This document shows, piece by piece, positions 1 through 10,407 of a stretch of 64,000 bases of DNA; the stretch's first letter is position 1, and each line of letters opens with the position of its first letter. Both the position numbers and the translations under genes were made by a program. This stretch comes from Paralithodes platypus (taxonomy: Eukaryota; Arthropoda; Malacostraca; Decapoda; Lithodidae). The DNA lies in NCBI GenBank assembly GCA_032716605.1, contig CM064573.1, positions 3,481,792 to 3,545,791 of the forward strand, in the 5' to 3' direction. The notes below the pieces were generated by a model. That model was not told where the DNA came from. It saw only the letters and a program-made list of their open reading frames with translations, and made no database searches.

Positions 1-2799
1 TCTTGGTGTCTGTGGGTGTGTTGCCATGTAGTTTAGTGGGTGGTCTTGGTTCGTGGAGGCTGCTGCCAGGAATTGAGTGCCTCTCATGTCCAGATGGTCT
101 TTGACTTTGAGGATTTTGGTTTCTTGATGTAGGTGATCTGTGGGTGCAGTAGCTGTGCAGCCTGTAATGATCTTCAGGGCTTTGTTTTGAATAGTCTGTA
201 AGGTCTTATGATGTGTTTCAGCTAGGTTAGAAGCCCAGGCTGGGCTTGCGTATTCCATCACTGATCTTATGTATTGTTTATAGACTGTGGTGGTAGTTTC
301 TTTGTTGTGTCCAAATTTTGTGTTAGCAAGTGACCTGAGGGCGTTAAGTCTGGGTGTCGGTTTCTTTTTAATGTTTGTGGTGTGCTGTTTGAATGTCATA
401 TGAGTATCATATGTTACTCCTAGGATTTTGGGTGTGTGTGTATGTGTTAGGGGTGTGTTGTTTATGGTGAGTTGAGGGATGTATTCGTGTTCTCCTGTCC
501 AACTTGTGAGCAGGGTTGCGGTGGATTTGGCTGGGGCTAGATTAAGTCTGTTTGTAGTGCACCAGCCATGTAGTGTGTTGAGATAGGGTTGAAGGAGATC
601 TGTTGCTCTCTTTGGGTCATGGTGTGTGCATGTGAGTGTTATGTCATCTGCATAGGAGGCTAAGTTTATTTGGGGCGTATTGGGTGTAGTTATATCGTGC
701 ATGTACAGATTGAAGAGTGCGGGCGATAGGACGGATCCTTGTGGGACTCCGTTTGGAAAGTTTCTGATTTTAGATGACTGACCGGCAAAAGATACGTGTG
801 CACATCTGCCTGCTAGGAAGTTGGCCAGCCACCTTTTTGTGTTGTTGTGCATGTTTGTGTTGTAGATTTTGTTTGTTAGGTTGTGGCGGGGGATGGCATC
901 GAAGGCTTTACTAATGTCGAGTGTGGCTAATAGTGATCTGCTTAGTGGTCTAGCTGAGTTGATGCCGTCGAAAGCTCTTTGTGTAAGGTCTGTGAGAAGA
1001 GTGTTTGTGGAGTGCAGTGGCCTAAAGCCATGTTGTGTTGGAGCTAGGGGTAGGTCAGGTGTAATTAGTTGTAATACTAGGTGTTCCATGACTTTGGAGG
1101 GGGAGCAAAGGAGTGTGATGGGGCGGTGCGAGGAGGGTAGCGTGGGGTCTTTGTTGGGTTTGGGGAATGTGATGATGATACCATGCTTCCAAATGTCTGG
1201 TATTGTGTTGTGTGAATAGCTGTAGTTTGATATGTTAGTGAGTGCTTGTATGCCTGGTGGTCCCAGGTGTCTGAGGTGTATGTTGCTTATGTTGTCTAGG
1301 CCACAGGCAGGTGAGTGCTTGAGATTGTTGATGATATGCTTTGTCTGGTGATTGGTGAAGGGTGTATAGTCAGGGTCTGTGGGGAATTGTCTCTTACGTC
1401 GGATGACACGTCGGTCGTCTTTGTGAGGTTTTAGGTGGCTGACATGTGAAAAGTGATTGATGAGAGTGTTTGCTTGTTGTTTACATGAAGGAGTAGAGTC
1501 TGTTGTTGTGATTGCAGCATGTGATTGTGTTGTGTTGCTGTTGGAAAGTGTGATGCTGTTTAGTGTTTTGTAGAGTTTTTTGGGGTTTGTTTTGTGATCA
1601 AGTGTTTGTAGGAAGTTATTCCAATTTAGTTTTTGTTGTTCTTGTATTTTGTTGTTAGTTTGGGTGTTGAGTGCTTGAATTTGTTGTGTGATGTCTTGTG
1701 TGTGGGGTGCTGGGGAGTGTTTCAGTATGTCGCGTTGTCTGATGAGGTTTTGAATTTCTGGTGTGAAGTTGGGGTTGTGTCTTTTTCTGTTACCTCTTGG
1801 AATGTGTTTCTTATCAGCGTTTTGGATAGTTTTATTGAGTATGTGTACAGCATTGTTGATGTTAGTGATGGGTGTACTGTTTAGAGTTGTGAAGTGTTGT
1901 TCTGTCTCATTTGTGAATGCTTCCCAGTTAGCTCTTTTATAATTGGTGTATGTGTGTTTGTGGCTAGCTGGGGTGAGTCTGGTTTTGGTGGTGATAATGA
2001 TCGGGAGGTGGTCAGAGCCTAAGGTTCTGACCACCCTCCAGGATGTTGTGGGGGCGAGTTTTGGGGAGCAAAAGGTGATGTCTGGAGATGATGGGTTATA
2101 GAGGGCTTGGTGAGGAATATGGGTATGTTGATGGATGTCGTTAAGGATGATGAGGTTATCGGTTTGGTTTTGTAGTACCAGCCCTCTGTCTGTGTCGGGG
2201 TTGTCGACAAACCAGGCCGACGTCTTGGCGTTGAAGTCACCACCCAGGATGATGTGTGGGGTGTGTGGGGTGTTTGTGATGTGTTGTAAGTGTGGTCTGT
2301 ATTCATTTGGTACTTTAGGGGATGTTTGGGGAGGGATGTATGTGTTTATGATGGTTATGTTGGAGTTGTTGCCAGTGCGTATTTTAATTGACTGTATTTC
2401 TGTTGTGTTATCATTTGGGGGGAGGAGGGATTTGGTTTGTAGACTGGTTACTATGTATGATATTTCTTTGTGTACCAGGGTGATGAGTCCACCGCCCCCG
2501 CCGACAGCCCGGTCTTGTCTGATGGTGGTGAAATTATGAAATGTGGGTGTTTTTTGTGTTGTGCGGAGTTTTGTTTCTTGTAAGATGGCAATGTGTATGT
2601 TGTGTTGTTTGATGAAGTGTGAGAGTTCGTGTTTCTTTGTGTTGATGCCATCTATGTTCAGTTGAAGAATGTTAATGTTATGTGCACGATGTATGTTGGG
2701 TGCTGCTGCACGAGGATGGGGTGAGGGGGGGGGTGATTGGGGAGCAGGAGATGGGGGTTGGAATGCATTAAGTGTACTATGTATTACTGTACTATGCAT
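1..2799 (-). mobile_element. Jockey-like LINE, endonuclease-RT ORF, runs off left edge
   Basis: Reading the minus strand from an ATG at 2799, I checked every codon down to base 1 and found no stop, so at least 933 codons are open and the C-terminus lies outside the window. It encodes an AP-type endonuclease followed by reverse transcriptase. Visible motifs: endonuclease start LNIDGINTKK (about 2630-2670), GGDFNAKT (2221-2244), SDHLP with the catalytic His (2002-2016); RT block DISKAFDAIPRH (883-918), NGVPQGSVLSP (721-753) and the active site YADD (643-654). The element lies antisense in a TOE1 intron. No ORF1 is seen before the endonuclease, so the copy is probably 5' truncated near 2760-2840 and the first Met may not be native. 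Jockey-clade placement is by general motif resemblance. A sibling copy at the right edge matches bases 1 to about 840 closely. Confidence 0.88.
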
Positions 2800-2852
2800 T
2801 ACTGTACTATGAATTGTTCCATTGACTAACTTATGAAACTTTTTTCCGTCAG

Positions 2853-3106
2853 CCCAATGAAGCCCCAAACGTGCGTCACCTGTTCTCAGCGATAGTAAAG
2901 CACCGTAAACCCATCGTGATCCACAACGGCCTAATGGACCTTACCTTCCTCTACCAGTCCTTCTATGCCGACCTACCTCGCAAGCTGGATACCTTCGCTG
3001 CCGATCTGACAGACATGTTTCCCGCAGGCATATATGACACCAAGTACATCGCCGAGTTCCACCAGACCCTTCCTGCCACATACCTCGAGTATTTGTACAA
3101 GAAGAT
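2853..3106 (+). CDS. TOE1: TOE1 (target of EGR1 protein 1), internal exon
   Basis: TOE1 is a DEDD-type 3'-5' exonuclease of the CAF1 family that trims the 3' ends of small nuclear RNAs in nucleus and Cajal bodies. The exon follows an acceptor (ttttccgtcag, ending 2852) and ends at a GTAAGT donor (3107). It encodes 84 residues plus two bases. It contains the HNGLMDLTFLY block with the second catalytic Asp and FPAGIYDTKYIAEF with the third, both diagnostic of TOE1. The first DEDD motif would be in exons upstream of the window. The exon starts in phase 0 and ends with AT, completed by G at 6873. The 20 or so bases before the acceptor are close to the end of the antisense LINE, so the branch-point region is partly TE-adjacent. 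Confidence 0.93.
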
Positions 3107-3249
3107 GTAAGTTCAGTCTCAACTAAAAAAAATATATATTTAAGATCAGTTTGCTGAGAAATTATACCCACATCAGACTGGCAAATAAGAGACTACTCAA
3201 ATCTTGTCCTAAAACAGAATCCCTTGTTTTTAGTCATTGTTTTTTAATT

Positions 3250-3440
3250 GCCAGAGTGGCTAAGTTGTACCGCTCTTGACTCGTGCATTGAAGGCCGCGG
3301 GATCAATCCTCTGCCAGATCGCCGAAGGGTTTATTGACTGACGGGCATGGTTTTCCATACACCTTTGCTGCACTGGCTAGGTGCCATGTTGCATTAACGG
3401 TACTGCTAATAAGTCATGTTTTCTTTCTTACAGTTTCTTA
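3250..3440 (+). repeat. tRNA-derived SINE candidate
   Basis: A tRNA-like head runs from about 3250 to 3330, with an A-box-like gagtggctaagttg and a B-box-like gggatcaatcc. The body has no coding content. No cloverleaf acceptor pairing was convincing, so this is a SINE head rather than a working tRNA. It sits in the TOE1 intron. Confidence 0.5.
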
Positions 3441-3559
3441 CAGTAGATCCTCTGGAAAAAGGCAAACTAGGCCTCTGTATCCAGCTCAGTACCAGTACTT
3501 GCACTGCTGCGGTCGTTCACGGTGTTTAGCTGTCTTTACGTTTTGATCGCTGTGCTGTA

Positions 3560-3851
3560 TTAATGTTTGCCAGATGTTGAATGTATATGCCAGCAGCTGA
3601 CCAGAATGATCGAGCTGATTACACTGGTTGCAGACTACATTCACATCCACAATCATTCCATCAGTACAATAGTATCCCACAAGCACCCCCACACACTATA
3701 CACACCAATGGGCTTAAGCGACCCTCCCCCATGAACAGATACAAGCTAGATCATGGAACGAGTTGCCTCGCCATATGGAAGCATATGAAGGCGATTCATT
3801 CCCATCCACCCCCTCTCGGGGATTACGGTATCTGGCAATAGATGGATAAAT
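3560..3851 (+). repeat. Repeat ending in an RTE-like 3' tail
   Basis: The segment ends at 3810-3851 with ccacccc...tcggggattacgg...ggcaatagatgg, closely resembling the 3' terminus of the RTE copies in this window (20360-20395), which also end GGCAATAGATAG. The upstream 250 bases do not resemble the RTE coding region, so it may be a SINE that borrowed the LINE tail, or a very divergent LINE end. Confidence 0.45.
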
Positions 3852-3856
3852 ATTGA

Positions 3857-4122
3857 ATTGCTCTCATATGACTATACAGTACTATAGTTATTGCTCTCAT
3901 ATGACTATACAGTACTATAGTTATTGCTCTCATATGACTATACAGTACTATAGTTATTGCTCTCGTATGACTATACAGTACTATAGTTATTGCTCTCGTA
4001 TGACTATACAGTACTATAGTTATTGCTCTCATATGACTATACAGTACTATAGTTATTGCTCTCATATGACTATACAGTACTATAGTTATTGCTCTCATAT
4101 GACTATACAGTACTATAGTTAT
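3857..4122 (+). repeat. 33-bp tandem repeat, about 8 units
   Basis: The unit attgctctcatatgactata + cagtactatagtt (33 bp) is repeated about eight times with one variable base (catatg/cgtatg). Because 33 is divisible by three and the unit lacks stops in some frames, both strands read open here; these are not genes. Confidence 0.95.
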
Positions 4123-4373
4123 TCAATATAAGTGCACTAGAAATCTTGACCTCTATCCTCTGTAACTCATAAAGGCCTAGAGTAAATGGGCTGAAAATTT
4201 ACACACTTATTCCTTGGATGACTCTTCCTAAATTGTAGAAATACTAGTTTGATTACTTTTGTCTTATTTTAGTTATAAGAAGTTAGTGGTCAAGGTTTTT
4301 GGTGTATTTTAGTAAATAGGCTGTACTTAAGATACATTTGAATGGACTTCTCTTCCAGTAGCCATAATTATAT

Positions 4374-4567
4374 GGTCAGTCAGTCAGTAGCCAGCCCTTG
4401 CTCCCACAAGGCGTAGGAAGGATTGGCAAAGGACATGAGAAAGGAAAAAGAGGTGACAGGAGAAGAACACATGTAACAGTTTGCCCATGGGCCAGCCCTA
4501 TGAGAGTCTCATAATGTGACTCAGTGATCTGGTTAAACTACTGTATTAAAAAAAAAAAAAAAAAATG
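4374..4567 (+). repeat. SINE-like repeat with A tail
   Basis: Non-coding segment ending in a run of about 18 A (4550-4565). Just before the tail it carries the module cctatgagag...ctcagtgatctggttaa, which recurs at 28550-28600 and 49440-49490 and in part at 56140-56160. This looks like the shared 3' part of a SINE family. Confidence 0.6.
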
Positions 4568-4646
4568 CCCACAAAAAGCAAGCACACAAGCATTCAGAGG
4601 TACCAATCACTCATCAGCCCCCGAAATCTATGGCTTCATCTCAGAT

Positions 4647-5168
4647 GTTATTAATTATATGGTACTGTATAATATGTTTGTGGATAGATGAGTGATAATT
4701 ATATGGTACTGTATAATATGTTTGTGGATAGATGAGTGATAATTATATGGTACTGTATATGTTTGTGGATAGATGAGTGATAATTATATGGTACTGTATA
4801 ATATGTTTGTGGATAGATGAGTGATAATTATATGGTACTGTATAATATGTTTGTGGATAGATGAGTGATAATTATATGGTACTGTATAATATGTTTGTGG
4901 ATAGATGAGTGATAATTATATGGTACTGTATAATGTTTGTGGATAGATGAGTGATAATTATATGGTACTGTATAATATGTTTGTGGATAGATGAGTGATA
5001 TATGGTACTGTATATGTTTGTGGATAGATGAGTGATATATATGGTACTGTATAATATGTTTGTGGATAGATGAGTGATAATTATATGGTACTGTATAATA
5101 TGTTTGTGGATAGATGAGTGATAATTATATGGTACTGTATAATATGTTTGTGGATAGATGAGTGATAA
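4647..5168 (+). repeat. 44-bp tandem repeat, about 12 units
   Basis: Unit taattatatggtactgtata + atatgtttgtggatagatgagtga (44 bp); a few units are shortened by 2-5 bases inside the gtataatatg part. A+T rich, no coding value. It abuts the start of a SINE fragment at about 5170. Confidence 0.95.
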
Positions 5169-5169
5169 T

Positions 5170-5310
5170 GGCCCAGGGAGCTGGTATATATGAAGGGCCA
5201 TGCCTGGAAGTCATGTGGGCGGGCATTGTGGTGTCATTCCGATGCGTGTCTGCCTGCTGAGACCTGAACTTCTCCAGGAGGTCTGGGACCTGGAGGTTGC
5301 TGGAGGTCTC
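5170..5310 (+). repeat. SINE-B, left part of an interrupted copy
   Basis: Matches the left part of the copies at 23335-23745 and 56640-56990 (for example tatatgaagggcc, ggtctgggacctgg). The copy is cut at about 5310 by a TIR-bearing element; the remainder resumes at 6621. Confidence 0.7.
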
Positions 5311-5471
5311 TATAGTCTATTTTTTTCCAGCTGAGGGTAAATTGCCATGTTATTACCTTGGTTACTCAGCTATTACGTAGATTGTGTAGCAAAATGTGTT
5401 GTTAATTATGAAAACTTGTCATTAATACGACACAGAGACATAATACAGTACTGTAGTTTCATATTTTTCCA

Positions 5472-6558
5472 TTAACCTCAGAAGTGCACATGGGGGTAAT
5501 TAGACACCTCTGCCTGTGTGCATGTATTTGAGCTGTTTCCATCACTAAAATATTCATTTTACCATAAATAGCATTAATACTTATCCATATGCGCCTATTA
5601 TAGGTTGATTATAAAGGTATTAACCTGTTACAACAATAAAACAAGTGAAAACAGCGTTTGGATGGTCAAAATCGGCGATACAGGGCGGGAGTTACATAAT
5701 GTATGGGTGAGGCAACCTCCTTTCCCGCCAATTTCCCCCAAGGCTGGAGAGACACTGTAGATCGATACTCTCTCTCTCTCTCTTGCACTCGCTTGCTAAC
5801 AGTGATGACAATGCCCTGCTTGCAACTCGCTAATGTTAGCACGAAAATATACCTCAGAATAAGGGAATAACAGGGAAAATAGGTGATAACTGAAGGAGGG
5901 GAGGTAGAGGAGTGATATTTTGCATGGCCCAGGGGCAAAAAAACAAAAAATAAAAATATATATATATTTTTTTTTCGATGTTTAACCCTCTCACCACGGA
6001 AGGGCTCTTGAACGCCCATAAAAAAGCATATAACAGGTACCCGGATGGTATCTTGAACGCCCAGTGGTTGAAAGCCTGTGAGCTTCGTGTGCGAGGCGTC
6101 GGTCCGACGCATGTAAACAACAGCCGGCTGGACCGTCGCCCCGCATCTCCGGCCACAAGAAGGAGAGCGTCGCTTGTTCGTGTGTGCCTGTATGTTGTTG
6201 TTAAGTATCGAAAAGTGTGTAAAGTGGCTGTTTTGGCCATAAAGTTATCTCCAATGAAATCATCATCACAGCTCAACCAGTTGACTTACAGAGCTCTACT
6301 TAATGCCATTCTACAGGTAAATAACACAGCTACGCTTGGGGATGCGCGGGAATGCGGGAAGCAGTCTGATTAACGAATATACGGTAGCCTAGCCTAGACG
6401 TTTTTCGGCCAAAACACCCGGGTTTCGAGGAATATATATATAATACATAGCCGGGGCTGGAGGGTTAAAGTTTATTTTATTTTTTCTCTGACTCTTAAGA
6501 GTCTTCCCGCAGTCCGCCGGGGGAACTCTTAAGAGTCTTCCTGCAGTTCCCGGGTTAA
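5472..6558 (-). mobile_element. TTAA-1 MITE, copy A (piggyBac-type signature)
   Basis: Flanked by TTAA at 5472-5475 and 6555-6558. On the minus strand it starts TTAACCCGGGAACTGC and carries two direct copies of a stretch with the palindrome ACTCTTAAGAGT; the other end starts TTAACCTCAGAAGTGC. Internal sequence (ggccatgcaaaatatcactc, agttatcacctattttccct, the (GA)n run, and tggatggtcaaaatcggcg) is shared with copies at 33285, 42582, 51555 and 61403. It has been enlarged by a second TTAA element at 5982-6468. Confidence 0.85.
5982..6468 (+). mobile_element. TTAA-2 MITE nested in TTAA-1
   Basis: TTAA at 5982-5985 and 6465-6468; ends TTAACCCTCTCACCAC and, reversed, TTAACCCTCCAGCCCC. Copy B of TTAA-1 has the uninterrupted sequence aaaataaactttaa at 42662-42675, matching the junction on the right of this insert, which supports insertion into a TTAA. 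A related element lies at 16495-16978 in the opposite orientation. The interior reads open for 131 codons and ends an exon-like segment at 6316 with a donor-like cag|gtaaat. Confidence 0.85.
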
Positions 6559-6620
6559 GTGTCGAGAAATCAGCTGCATAGGGATTCAATTTACCATCAG
6601 CTGGAAAAAAATAGAGTATA

Positions 6621-6745
6621 GTGATCCTTGGTCTCTGGGCGACCTAGATGTGTGTGAGTTTAGTTTAGTGAGGTGTTTTTGTTTTTCGGGCTCTTATCTC
6701 GAGTCGGCCACCCCTAGCTATGGCGTATGTGCCTGAGTATATACA
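6621..6745 (+). repeat. SINE-B, right part of the interrupted copy
   Basis: Continues the SINE-B sequence with ggtctctgggcgacctagat and ggccacccctagctatggcg, as in 23595-23740. Together with 5170-5310 it brackets the nested MITEs. Confidence 0.65.
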
Positions 6746-6872
6746 TACAGTACATACAATATGTTACAAGTTTGTAATCTGTTTACTAATGAATCTTAAG
6801 CTGTTAATATATTCTGATAATCTGTAAATGTTATATACCTATACTGTACTTACATGTATTATTATTATACAG

Positions 6873-7041
6873 GCAGCTGAAGAACTCCAGACTAGGTGGT
6901 GATGGTGAGTGGCATGTAAGGGTCAACTTCCCCCCTTACCCCAGAACACTACCCAGCATAGAGTGGCACCCGTACTGCCAGATTCTCTCTTACACCACCG
7001 AGGCTGATTGTGATGAGGCCGAAGTCTGCCTCTTATATGCT
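6873..7041 (+). CDS. TOE1: TOE1, internal exon
   Basis: Acceptor ttattatacag ends at 6872; the exon's first G completes the Met codon split from 3106, then 56 codons follow and it ends in phase 0 before GTAAGT at 7042. It begins QLKNSR and ends EVCLLYA. The Cys in VCLLYA is the first ligand of the TOE1 CCCH zinc finger: joined to the next exon it gives C-x8-C-x5-C-x3-H, the expected spacing, which also confirms the junction across 14.4 kb. The block ending in this exon corresponds to the part of TOE1 between nuclease domain and zinc finger. A near-exact 20-base duplicate of the exon end plus donor lies 43 bases downstream. Confidence 0.9.
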
Positions 7042-7070
7042 GTAAGTTCACCTCTAATTGAGTTTTTTCT

Positions 7071-7600
7071 ACCTCTTATATGCTGTAAGTTGTTCTCGTT
7101 CCCTAGGCTGCCTGGCCACTTTTTTATTTCTACATTATTTCAATATGTTCCCTATCTTTTACGCTTCAACAATACCTGTACACAGATTACTCCTTATCTT
7201 CTCAATAATCTTGGTGTTTTTTGTTTTGTTTTTTCTTTTGACCTTAATTGGAAAGATAATATTACCATTCTTTCAAAAACAGCTTCCCAGAAGTTAGGTA
7301 TGCTTAACTGTCTCCATCGGTTTTTCACCCCCGCACAGCTTCTTGCTCTGTATAGGGGCACAGTGCGCCCATGTATCGTATAGTGTTCGCATATGTGGAT
7401 GATTCCACCCATACCATACATCTTGAAAGGGTAGAGTGAAAACCATTTTGTCTCATTAACTCCCCTCTTCTTGTTAATTCTCTACAATCTCTCTCTACAT
7501 GCTAGAATGTTGCATCTATCTCTCTCTTCTACTGACATTACTATAGGCCTAATCAATGTTCTTCCTAGCTTTCTCAGTGTATACTTCCTCTTGTACTGGC
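7071..7600 (+). mobile_element. LINE-B relic (RT C-terminal part)
   Basis: Broken reading frames give NLGVF, NWKDNI, KTASQKLGMLN, RFFTPAQLLALYRGTVRPC and a following NSLQSL segment, matching in order the LINE-B copy at 60262-61338 (minus). Several frameshifts and stops; 5' truncated. Inserted just after a TOE1 donor. Confidence 0.8.
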
Positions 7601-7719
7601 GGCGGCGCAGCATAGACTCTCTCTCTCTCTCTCGAGTCTCTTGTGACATGACGGGTCTCGCTGTTTTCTCGCACATCTACAAGGGTCGGTGGAGGTACTG
7701 GAGGGGTAGAGGTTGGTGA

Positions 7720-7870
7720 CTGAAGGTATTTGAGGGGAGAAGGGGAGGGAGGGGAAAAGTATAAGGAGTGGGAGAGGGAAAAAGTTAAACAAAGGAGGAG
7801 GAGGGGGGGGGGGGGAGTTGAGAGAGAAAGGGGGGGAGATGCATGTAAGGGGATGAGAGGAGGTGGCAGT
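7720..7870 (+). repeat. Polypurine tract
   Basis: About 150 bases almost wholly A/G on the plus strand, including a run of 15 G near 7805-7817. A (CT)n stretch lies just before at 7617-7634. Low complexity; capable in principle of triplex formation. Confidence 0.8.
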
Positions 7871-8079
7871 GTGGAGACTCGTATATTTCATCCATTTTCC
7901 CGGCACTGGTAGGATTTTCGTTTTTGTTAGTGTAAGATACCGGAAGGAACGTTACATCTGTCCTAAGAGCCATATTAAGAAGTAAGGTGTCATAACAGTA
8001 AAGTGAGATAAGATTGTGTACTAGAGTACGGCTGTTCCTGTATATGTGTACCCAGTATATAGATAATGTTAGGCGAGAA

Positions 8080-8284
8080 TTCACCCGTACAGTTCCAGTG
8101 ACGTCCTTTTCATAATATTCTGGATACTATTAGACAATTTATTCAGCCTAGGAAGGATATCTATCCATTAAAAGGCTACAGATTAATCCTTTTAGCTACC
8201 ATATAACATTCCTATGCTTCATAAAATCATCTAAATATGTATGAAATAAAATACAAAAGATGTCACCTGTACTGAATGGGTTAA
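8080..8284 (+). mobile_element. TTAA-3 MITE, degraded left end
   Basis: The right end is actgaatgggTTAA (8281-8284). In order it matches the reverse complement of the element at 55205-55417: ccttttcataatattytgg, cctaggaaggat, ataaaatcatctaaatat, then the terminus. The left TTAA has mutated (aattcaccc). The 8285-8640 stretch to its right holds nothing I recognise. Confidence 0.65.
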
Positions 8285-8639
8285 ACTATAAATTATTGTT
8301 GTTTATGTGTACCCAGAAGATATTATGTGTAGGCATACCCAAATTATAGATTGATTTATGTGAGAATTCAAGATCAAAATAATAGGATAGATATTGATAA
8401 TACTGAATGAAATATACTTACAGAATGATATATACTTACAGAATGATACACAGACTCGTATCTCTTGGAAACGGTGAAGTACGGTAATCTTTAACTGAAG
8501 GCTCTGTGGTATTTGAATATTCTTTTAACTCTTATCTTACCCAGACTGCTATCTAAAAAAGTTAATTATTTTACCCAGTGGTAGATTATTTCTTGAATTT
8601 GTAGTTTTGCACTAAAACATTGATCAGCATAGAATATAT

Positions 8640-10407
8640 TACTGTATTAGGGACCTCAATGGTCACGTGGGAGCATCTGCAGATGGATACGAGGGGGTAC
8701 ATGGAGGAATTGGTTACGGAAGGAGAAATCTAGAAGGCGAATATATATTGGAGTCCTGCGTTGCACTCAACATGGTTGTGTGTAACACAAAGTTCAAGAA
8801 AAGACAGAGCCACCTGATCACATATAACTCTGGGGTCTCCAGTAGCCAGATAGATTACTTCTTGGTTAACAGGAAAGACTGGAAACTAGTTCGAGATGTA
8901 AAGGTCATCCCGAGCGAAGAATGTATCCCCCAGCATAAGCTACTTGTGTGCGACATGAGCTTATACAGAGATCCTAAGCGCAAGAAGGTTTACATACCCA
9001 AAAGGAAAGTGTGGCTGCTGAAGGACAAGGAAGTTAGGGATAGGTTTCATAATGAACTGGAGGAAATGAATAGAAATAAGGAAGCTAGGCCTAACGATGT
9101 AAATAGCCAATGGAACTTTCTTAAGCATAGCCTTATCGCTGCCACTGACAAAGTCTGTGGGAAAACAAAGGGTCACCCCAGGAATAAGACCTCTTGGTGG
9201 TGGAACGATGAGGTAGAACATGCTGTGAAAGAGAAAAGGAGATGCTTCAAAGCATGGAAGAAAGGAGGCAGCAGGGAGGAATACCAGGCAGCTAAACGAA
9301 CTGCCAAAAGAGTTATTTACAATGCTAAAAATCGCATTAAGGACCTGGTCCTCGAACAAGTGTGTAACACTGACAATCCCAATGGGATCTTCAACCTAGC
9401 TAGGCGAGTTAAAAATGACAGTAGGGATATTATAGGTGAACAGTGTGTTAGAGATGATAATGGGAAGATTGTGTATGCAGAAAATGAAATCAGAGAAGCA
9501 TGGAAGGTACACTATGAACGATTGCTAAATGTAGAGTTTGAATGGGATAAGGAACAGCTTAGTATCGAAAAACCAATATCTGGGCCCCCTCCTTTGATAG
9601 CACCAGCTGTAGTGAGCGACGCAATCAATAAAATGAAGGACGGTAAAGCTCCAGGTTGCTCCGACATTGTCGCTGAGATGATAAAAGCCTCAGGGGAGAT
9701 TGGTGTAAACTTAGTCACTGAGTTGATAAACACCATTATTAAAGATGAGAAAATCCCAGAGGATTGGCTCAAAAGTGTAATAGTAAATATATACAAAGGA
9801 AAAGGGGATGCGCTAGATAGAGGAAATTATAGGGGCCTGAAAATGCTTGACCAAATCATGAAGGTCTGTGAGAGAGTCCTTGAGGGTTTGATCAGGCAAA
9901 GCATCTCTATTGATGATATGCAGTTTGGTTTTATGCCAGGATGTGGTACAACCGATGCTATCTTCATAGTCAGGCAGATACAGGAAAGATACTTACTAAA
10001 AGGCAGGGATCTTTACTTTGTGTTTGTGGACCTGGAGAAGGCCTTTGATAGGGTACTTAGAGATGTTGTACAGTGGGCTATGAGGAAACTTGGTGTGGAA
10101 GAGTGGCTGGTGCGTGTGATAATGAAGATGTATGAGGATTCGCGAAGTTCGGTGAGGGTGAAGGGTGTACTGAGTGATGAGTTCGCAGTCCGTGTTGGAG
10201 TCCATCAGGGTTCAGTGTTAAGCCCCCTCCTCTTTATTATGGTCTTGGAGGCGCTGTCTAGAGTTTTTAGAGGCGGACTCCCGTTGGAACTGTTTTATGC
10301 AGACGATTTAGTCCTAATAGCTGACAGTATGCAGGATGCTGAGGCCAAATTCAGAGAGTGGAGAGAGGGCATGGCGAGCAAGGGTTTAAGAGTTAATATT
10401 AATAGGA
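8640..10407 (+). mobile_element. Zinc-finger LINE (RTE-like), 5' part: endonuclease end and RT
   Basis: One open frame encodes the end of an endonuclease (DLNGHVG at the start, then SQIDYFLV), a linker rich in basic residues, and reverse transcriptase: KDGKAPGCSDIVAEM, NYRGLKMLDQ, MQFGFMPGCGTTDA, FVFVDLEKAFDRV, GVHQGSVLSPLLF and YADDLVLIADS (10296-10328). It is 5' truncated at about 8640, where GDxNGH begins mid-domain. The frame is interrupted after GLRVNIN (about 10407) by a different retroposon (10408-10733) and resumes at 10737. It is close in style to RTE-related elements widespread in marine invertebrates. Confidence 0.9.

Larger units (their letters stand above)
5311..6620. mobile_element. 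MITE with TATAGTC-type terminal inverted repeats
   Basis: Left end tatagtctatttttttccag ctgagggtaaattg; the right end, reverse complemented, reads tatactctatttttttccag ctgatggtaaattg. The arms are about 35 bp with few mismatches and TA at both ends. Related copies with the same termini are at 50819-51044, 52130-52350 and 55865-56346. TA target and TIR style suggest a Tc1/mariner-type non-autonomous element. This copy has been enlarged by an internal TTAA element (5472-6558). Confidence 0.8.

Noticed and set aside
3823..4131. Repeat proteins on both strands
   Set aside because: Both come from the 33-bp tandem repeat, whose length is a multiple of three.
5978..6373. Host gene of 131 codons
   Set aside because: Entirely within the TTAA-2 MITE and starting in the surrounding MITE; only the exon-like part is conserved in the sibling, so it is reported as an element feature.
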